Source: Candidatus Nomurabacteria bacterium CG_4_10_14_0_2_um_filter_30_12 (GTDB taxonomy: Bacteria > Patescibacteriota > Minisyncoccia > Phycocordibacterales > UBA9973). From it: 10,188 nucleotides of DNA. The translations under genes and the position numbers were made by a program. Positions 6,451-10,188 of the stretch are shown in pieces. The stretch lies in contig PFOY01000026.1 in the NCBI GenBank assembly GCA_002792755.1, forward strand, positions 1 through 10,188, given 5' to 3'. Position 1 is the stretch's first letter, and the number at the start of each line of letters is the position of its first letter. A model generated the notes under the pieces. That model worked only from the letters and a program-made list of their open reading frames with translations. It made no database searches and had not been told where the DNA came from.

Positions 6451-6855
6451 TTAATTAAACTCTATAGAAAAACTATACATACCCATAGCACATAAGCCCT
6501 GTAATTTTGCACCGACATCTTGTGGTGGCACTTTTATTTCTGTTATATCTTTTGGTGAAAGATTAGCACGATAATCAAGACTTGGAATAACTAAAGCTGA
6601 AGAACAATCAAATGTCCCACTCGTCTCCATTTTTATTACTGTTTCTATATTAGCTTTAGCTTTTGTAACTCTTGGAGAATATCCGCCTTTTGCACTTATT
6701 TCAATTATTTGTTTACCATCAACTATACTCACATTGTCACCATCTTTAAAAGAAGATTCTGATCCACCACTCTTATTACCAGACAAAACAACAGCACCAA
6801 ATATTAGAACCAGTGCGATAATTATTGCTATATAAGTCGTTTTATTTGTTGTCAT
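6451..6855 (-). CDS. Membrane-anchored cupredoxin-like protein lacking histidines
   Basis: A 134-residue protein with an N-terminal signal-anchor (about 8-25), a Gly/Ser linker and one small beta domain. The ending LQGLCAMGMYSFSIEFN (118-134) matches the C-terminal ligand loop of the cupredoxin-like domains that accompany HMA/DsbD-type proteins in candidate-phylum bacteria. FDCSSALVIPSL (82-93) holds the second cysteine. Candidate metal or redox residues are Cys84, Cys122, Met124 and Met126. The protein has no histidine at all, so a standard type-1 copper centre cannot form. It may bind Cu(I) through Cys/Met, or form a disulfide. It is the last gene of the minus-strand block, 48 bases after the HMA/DsbD-type gene. 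A consensus TATAAT (6888-6893, minus) lies about 32 bases upstream but lacks a good -35 box. Copper binding is an inference. Confidence 0.75.
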   Translation of the reverse strand: MTTNKTTYIAIIIALVLIFGAVVLSGNKSGGSESSFKDGDNVSIVDGKQIIEISAKGGYSPRVTKAKANIETVIKMETSGTFDCSSALVIPSLDYRANLSPKDITEIKVPPQDVGAKLQGLCAMGMYSFSIEFN

Positions 6856-6903
6856 AATTATTTATCTTATATTTATTTTATTTAATCATTATAATAAATT
6901 ATT

Positions 6904-7947
6904 TTAAAAACTAAAAATTGGTGGAATTATACCAAATCCAACTAAAGCACTAATTAAATTAAAAATTCCAAAAAATATCACGACAATACCAGCTGACTTA
7001 AAGAATACACTAGATTGTGCCTTTTTATGAATTCCAAGAGAACTAAAACTTAAAAGCGAGAGCACGGGAAGTGTTCCAAGTGCAAAAAAGAACATTATTA
7101 ATGATCCAGTCAAAAAACTTCCAGTAGTCAAAGTATATATCTGCATTGATTGAGTAAAACCACAAGGTAAAAAGAATGTAGCAACACCAACCAATACTGG
7201 AGTAAGAGTGTGATTGATATTCTTTAAACCATGAGCATACTTACCAATAAATTTCGGCATAGTAGGTTGAAGTTTCTTTGCCCAAGGGAAAATATCAAGA
7301 AGATTAATACCAAGAATAAGAAGAACAATGGCAACTATTATACTTAAAATAAATGTACCAGTTCCACCAAGTTGAAATGTAGAACCAAGTAGACCTATTA
7401 CACCACCTAAAATAAAAAATGAAACAAGACGCCCAATATGAAATAAAATCTGTGGTCGCATATTACCCACCCTGAGCGAAGTCGAAGGGTCTTCTTTAGC
7501 AAAATTTGCTGACATTGAAAGCACAAGCCCTCCGACTACAGCCATACATGTAGAGACAGATGCGACAAGACCAATGATAAAGGAAGTGCCATAACTTACT
7601 TTTGATGCATTTATTAAATTCACAATACCTAACTTTTGTAAAAGAATAAAAAAAGCAATAAATCCTAAAGCGACAGGAATAGCAATATAAAAATCAGACC
7701 ACTTTATAAAATTGCTTTGTTTTTCAATAGATAAAGTATATCCATGTGGTTTTAATACCACACTCAACTCATCTCTAATTTGTTCTATAGTTTTATCTCC
7801 GAATTCTCCTGTCACTTCTACGCTAAAATCTTTTAGTGATGCTTTTGCATGAGAAATCTCTCTCATCTCATTAAGCTCACTTTCTGTTAACACAACACAC
7901 GCATTGCAATGCATCCCGTTTACGTTAAATATATATGTTTTTTGCAT
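6904..7947 (-). CDS. HMA domain fused to a DsbD/TauE-type membrane protein
   Basis: A 347-residue protein. Residues 1-75 form a heavy-metal-associated domain with GMHCNAC (Cys14, Cys17), the usual soft-metal site. About six to seven membrane segments follow (near 86-104, 119-147, 172-190, 198-220, 247-270, 277-305, 317-340), of the DsbD_2 type often labelled sulfite exporter TauE/SafE. Two membrane cysteines lie in STCMAVVGG (Cys134) and FLPCGFTQSMQ (Cys262), the spacing expected of a CcdA/DsbD-like thiol carrier. Relatives often carry a C-terminal cupredoxin domain; here a cupredoxin-like domain is encoded by the next gene instead. Residues 153-160 (DPSTSLRV) are encoded by a palindromic repeat in a loop. 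The ATG at 7945-7947 coincides with a predicted transcription start. The transported item (electrons or metal) cannot be told from sequence. Confidence 0.85.
   Translation of the reverse strand: MQKTYIFNVNGMHCNACVVLTESELNEMREISHAKASLKDFSVEVTGEFGDKTIEQIRDELSVVLKPHGYTLSIEKQSNFIKWSDFYIAIPVALGFIAFFILLQKLGIVNLINASKVSYGTSFIIGLVASVSTCMAVVGGLVLSMSANFAKEDPSTSLRVGNMRPQILFHIGRLVSFFILGGVIGLLGSTFQLGGTGTFILSIIVAIVLLILGINLLDIFPWAKKLQPTMPKFIGKYAHGLKNINHTLTPVLVGVATFFLPCGFTQSMQIYTLTTGSFLTGSLIMFFFALGTLPVLSLLSFSSLGIHKKAQSSVFFKSAGIVVIFFGIFNLISALVGFGIIPPIFSF
7469..7490. repeat. Short palindromic repeat inserted in frame
   Basis: A 22-base segment with a 5-base terminal inverted repeat ACCCT/AGGGT and an interior GAGC...TCGA that adds one more pair. 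It is more GC-rich than its surroundings. In the gene's frame it reads DPSTSLRV (residues 153-160), between two membrane segments. It shares CTGAGCGA (7472-7479) with the hairpin at 283-290 in the tgt element. From memory, sequences of this kind recur in candidate-phylum and Bacteroidota genomes; I could not check this. Confidence 0.6.
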
Positions 7948-7953
7948 TATTCT

Positions 7954-7961
7954 ATCATACA
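7954..7961 (-). promoter_or_regulatory. Extended -10 promoter of the HMA/DsbD-type gene
   Basis: On the minus strand TGTATGAT (7954-7961) is an extended -10 element. +1 counted from it falls on 7947, the A of the ATG, so a transcript from here would be leaderless. No good -35 box lies 16-18 bases upstream, which is tolerable for extended -10 promoters. Confidence 0.45.
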
Positions 7962-7988
7962 GTATCTTTACAAAAATTCATAATCTCT

Positions 7989-8237
7989 CTAATTACTCAA
8001 GTCTTTTTTCTTTTCTTCAAATTCTTTTTTGTCTATTTCTCCTTTAGCATACCTTTCTTTTAAGATATTAAGAGATTTATTGCTATTAATTTCACCTGTT
8101 TTGTTATTGCGAACAAGCCAAACAATAAAATAAATAACTATCACCCAAAATAAAATCATCATAATTCCGCCTCCTAACCAGCCCATCATACTCCCTGCAC
8201 CCCACCCTCCATAACCATTATATAATCCGTACATCAT
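7989..8237 (-). CDS. Small membrane protein with C-terminal SHOCT domain
   Basis: An 82-residue product. The N-terminus (1-25) is rich in Gly, Met, Tyr and Trp, followed by one membrane segment (about 25-44, IMMILFWVIVIYFIVWLV), a short linker and a SHOCT motif at about 54-80 (LNILKERYAKGEIDKKEFEEKK). SHOCT is a short helical domain usually found at the end of membrane or oligomerising proteins; its molecular role is unclear. Two consecutive ATGs (8235-8237 and 8232-8234) are possible starts. It sits 41 bases after the CC...CNH gene and 41 bases before the HMA/DsbD-type gene, in the same direction. Small SHOCT proteins often accompany copper and heavy-metal genes, which fits this block. The Met-rich head could touch metal, but that is speculation. 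Confidence 0.85.
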   Translation of the reverse strand: MMYGLYNGYGGWGAGSMMGWLGGGIMMILFWVIVIYFIVWLVRNNKTGEINSNKSLNILKERYAKGEIDKKEFEEKKKDLSN

Positions 8238-8278
8238 AATAATTGAAAATTAATTGTTAATAATTCGATCAATATTAA

Positions 8279-8938
8279 TTATACACTACATCCTGATTTT
8301 TCTACTTTTGGAAACCAGAGATCATTTGCTTCTAATGCAGTCTTATACATATCTGCCTCATTTGCCCCTTGAGAAGCTTTAAGCTCTAACAATCCGAGCA
8401 TTGCCATTCCGTGATTACAGTCTGGAAAGTAAGTTGAATTTTTACAACACGGCCGATAAACATTTTTTGTAACTTTTTCAACTAGAATTTGTTGTTCTGA
8501 AGTTAATATCAAAAACTTATGCATACTGTAATGATCCATCACGTTCCCTTTTGCAAGCGTCCATCCACTAGTTGATGCAAAATTTTCAGCTCCACCGTAT
8601 CTTGAATCCATCATTGGACCATTTTCAAGAATTGGATTCTTATTAGCTAATCCAAATGCCCAAAGCATATTGAGCATCATTCCTGAATTTTCTGAAGTAA
8701 TCATAATGTCACCATTATGATTGCCATATATTATCTCCTTATCTTTTTCAGAAAGATTATATCTTTCTTTATAAAGACCTTCAACTTTTTCTCTATCAAT
8801 TACTCCAGCATCTACCATTTTTAATCCTAAGTCTCCCCAATAAATTGCCAATGTTTTTTGGGTCGAACTTGGAGCAAAACCTAAAAATATAATCAAGACA
8901 AAAACTACAGAAAAAACAATAATTTTTTTTATTTTCAT
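8279..8938 (-). CDS. Exported protein of unknown function with CC...CNH motif
   Basis: From ATG 8938 the product is 219 residues. It starts with a basic tip and hydrophobic segment (MKIKKIIVFSVVFVLIIFLG, 1-20), a signal peptide or anchor, possibly cleaved near FAPSS. The rest looks soluble and largely helical. The most distinctive part is YRPCCKNSTYFPDCNHGMAM at 161-180: Cys164, Cys165, Cys174 and His176 could bind a metal or form a redox centre. Cys217 lies near the C-terminus. The central region is Met- and aromatic-rich (MMLNMLWAFGLANKNP, GPMMDSRYGG). Upstream ATGs at 8953 (five more residues, 5 bases after the CcdA-like gene) and 9010 (overlaps that gene) are possible; 8938 gives the cleanest signal sequence. 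Its place behind a thiol transporter suggests an extracytoplasmic redox or metal role. I recall similar uncharacterised proteins in candidate-phylum genomes but know no function. Confidence 0.82.
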   Translation of the reverse strand: MKIKKIIVFSVVFVLIIFLGFAPSSTQKTLAIYWGDLGLKMVDAGVIDREKVEGLYKERYNLSEKDKEIIYGNHNGDIMITSENSGMMLNMLWAFGLANKNPILENGPMMDSRYGGAENFASTSGWTLAKGNVMDHYSMHKFLILTSEQQILVEKVTKNVYRPCCKNSTYFPDCNHGMAMLGLLELKASQGANEADMYKTALEANDLWFPKVEKSGCSV

Positions 8939-8958
8939 TATTTTTTGATCCATAAAAT

Positions 8959-9738
8959 TTATATGAAGAAAATTAAAATACCAATAATAATCATAACAAG
9001 TCCTGCCCATAATTTTACTTTACTTATGTTAGTATTTTTCCATTCTTGTACTTTTGTAAGTAAAATTTTATCTGAAGAAACAAAAAGAACTGCAATTAAA
9101 GGAATAATCAGAATAAAATTATAGAGAAGCAAATAATTGAATCCACTGAAATATGTAACTTGATCACGCAACAAACCGATAACCATTAAATATGGACCAC
9201 CCATACATGGAAATTGACAAATACCAACCAAAATCCCAAGACCAAATGCAGCTATTGTTGATGAACGTTCCATTAATCTTCCCATTGCCCCTTTGGTAAA
9301 TGAAGGAATTTTTAATTTAATCGGAAAATTTGGGAAAAGATAATTAATAAGGTTGATAAATCCAAAAACTATTAAAAGAGTTGCACCTAATTTTCCCATA
9401 AAATGTGGGGTGTTAAAAAGATGCAAAACTTTGAGAATTCCGAGACCAATTAAAAGATACGCTACAAAAATTCCAGCAATATATGTTCCTCCTACCTGAA
9501 GAATTTTCTTTCTTGTCATTTGTACACCAAACAAAAATGCAATAGTAATAAGGAGAATTGAAAACGAGCATGGGTGAATGCTGTCCAGAAGCGCAGAAAT
9601 TAATACAAGGGGTAATAACCATGTTCCTTGTTTACTCATACTCCAAATTATTAATGAAGTTGCAGGATCGTTTTTAAGAATAACTATGCTAACTATGACA
9701 ACAAGCAAAATACTGATTGTAATTATTATTTTTTTCAT
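8959..9738 (-). CDS. CcdA/DsbD-like membrane thiol-disulfide transporter
   Basis: A 259-residue polytopic protein that would carry reducing equivalents from cytoplasmic thioredoxin across the membrane to exported cysteine proteins. An extra N-terminal hydrophobic segment (about 4-22) precedes the core; about six further membrane segments follow. The two functional cysteines of the CcdA family are in place: HPC in DSIHPCSFSILL (Cys57) and FPC in GICQFPCMGGPYL (Cys178). Cys174 is an additional residue on the same face. The ATG at 9738 lies 5 bases after the DUF1573 gene, and the next gene starts 20 (or 5) bases after its stop, indicating one operon. The natural acceptors are the exported cysteine proteins encoded on either side. 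The family call is good; the direction of electron flow is taken from the family. Confidence 0.9.
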   Translation of the reverse strand: MKKIIITISILLVVIVSIVILKNDPATSLIIWSMSKQGTWLLPLVLISALLDSIHPCSFSILLITIAFLFGVQMTRKKILQVGGTYIAGIFVAYLLIGLGILKVLHLFNTPHFMGKLGATLLIVFGFINLINYLFPNFPIKLKIPSFTKGAMGRLMERSSTIAAFGLGILVGICQFPCMGGPYLMVIGLLRDQVTYFSGFNYLLLYNFILIIPLIAVLFVSSDKILLTKVQEWKNTNISKVKLWAGLVMIIIGILIFFI

Positions 9739-9743
9739 ATAAT

Positions 9744-10188
9744 TTAGGGTGTTACATTCGCCTTAATTTCAAATTGTAATTTATTACCATCAGCATCTTC
9801 AAGATAAACAAACCGATCAATCATACCAATTCCAGCTGGACCATGAGCATTAGGATCATAGACAACTTCAATATCTGCAGATTCTCCAGCTTTTATTATT
9901 TTATTTAATTTAGGAACAACTCCCATACCTGGCATACCGAATGGACCACTTTTATTTCCATCAGACTCTATAAAATAAGCATGCGTGCACATACAAGAAG
10001 TAGTTAAACTGGGAATTAACACATCTTCATTAGATTCATTAGTAACTTTAAATGTTTTACTTACATCCCCATTTGCCATAGAAATCTTACCAAAATCATA
10101 AAAGGTTTCTGATGTAATTAATTGGTTTTTTATTTCACTTATTTTACTTACTTCATTAGAATCATCATATAATGTTGATGATGTTATA
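9744..10188 (-). CDS. DUF1573 protein, 5' end cut by window edge
   Basis: The minus frame is open from the right edge to TAA 9744-9746, about 147 codons, so the start lies outside the window; the internal Met at 10079 is not the start. The DUF1573 pattern is clear: FYDFGKISMANGDVSKTFKV, then NESNEDVLIPSLTTSCMCTHAYF, a Gly/Pro/Met-rich loop, KAGESADIEVVYDPNAHGP and a final beta strand. DUF1573 is an immunoglobulin-like domain of secreted or surface proteins. The CxC pair in SCMCT is typical of the family and could be a redox or metal site. It is followed by the CcdA-like gene after 5 bases, so CcdA reducing this CxC pair is a reasonable guess. A signal peptide or lipoprotein box, if present, is outside the window. 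Confidence 0.87.
   Translation of the reverse strand, partial: ITSSTLYDDSNEVSKISEIKNQLITSETFYDFGKISMANGDVSKTFKVTNESNEDVLIPSLTTSCMCTHAYFIESDGNKSGPFGMPGMGVVPKLNKIIKAGESADIEVVYDPNAHGPAGIGMIDRFVYLEDADGNKLQFEIKANVTP

Noticed and set aside
8240..8280. AT-rich imperfect dyad before the SHOCT gene
   Set aside because: Pairing is weak and interrupted; expected by chance at this base composition, and there is no T-tract to suggest a terminator.
9413..9622. 69-codon minus-strand open frame within the CcdA-like gene
   Set aside because: Alternative frame of a gene with clear conserved HPC and FPC motifs.
1..10188. CRISPR array, transposase, phage or toxin-antitoxin genes
   Set aside because: I saw no regularly spaced repeats and no open frame resembling transposases, integrases, Cas or toxin families.

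Overview
The window is strongly AT-rich, with compact genes and short gaps, and looks like bacterial chromosome. The short prolyl-tRNA synthetase, the style of the S2, EF-Ts and MreC proteins, the near absence of Shine-Dalgarno (SD) motifs, and the lone HMA-domain/DsbD-type, cupredoxin and SHOCT genes together suggest a Candidate Phyla Radiation (Patescibacteria) genome, of Parcubacteria/Nomurabacteria type. That placement is an inference from protein character, not from a marker search.

Layout. Left block, minus strand, read from 4199 down to 1: proS, mreB, mreC and tgt (cut by the left edge). Centre, plus strand: rpsB and tsf, divergent from proS across an 84-base gap with two back-to-back promoters, then a small membrane protein of unknown function and a tRNA-Thr(UGU). 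Right block, minus strand, read from the right edge down to 6451: a DUF1573 protein (cut by the edge), a CcdA-like membrane thiol transporter, an unknown secreted protein with a CC...CNH motif, a small SHOCT protein, an HMA-domain/DsbD-type membrane protein and a membrane-anchored cupredoxin-like protein. No gap between genes reaches 300 bases.

How the genes work together. The left and centre blocks are housekeeping: translation (S2, EF-Ts, ProS, tRNA-Thr), tRNA modification (Tgt) and cell shape (MreB, MreC). The right block is rich in exported or membrane cysteine proteins and reads as one extracytoplasmic thiol/metal (probably copper) module: two transporters of the CcdA/DsbD type, an HMA metal domain, a cupredoxin-like domain without histidine, and two exported proteins with cysteine motifs.

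Main unexplained signal. Four palindromic elements sit in or between these genes. One is a 122-base near-perfect long palindrome inserted in frame in tgt, adding about 41 residues next to the conserved LFGIVQGG motif. A second, of about 50 bases, lies in frame near the Tgt N-terminus. A third, of 86 bases, lies between tsf and the next gene and supplies that gene's ATG. A fourth, of 22 bases, is in frame in the HMA/DsbD-type gene. The second and third share an 11-base core read in the same phase (TSNG/ISNG); the first and fourth share CTGAGCGA. This looks like families of small palindromic repeats tolerated inside proteins. Several genes also have promoters whose predicted transcription start falls on the start codon, which suggests leaderless mRNAs.
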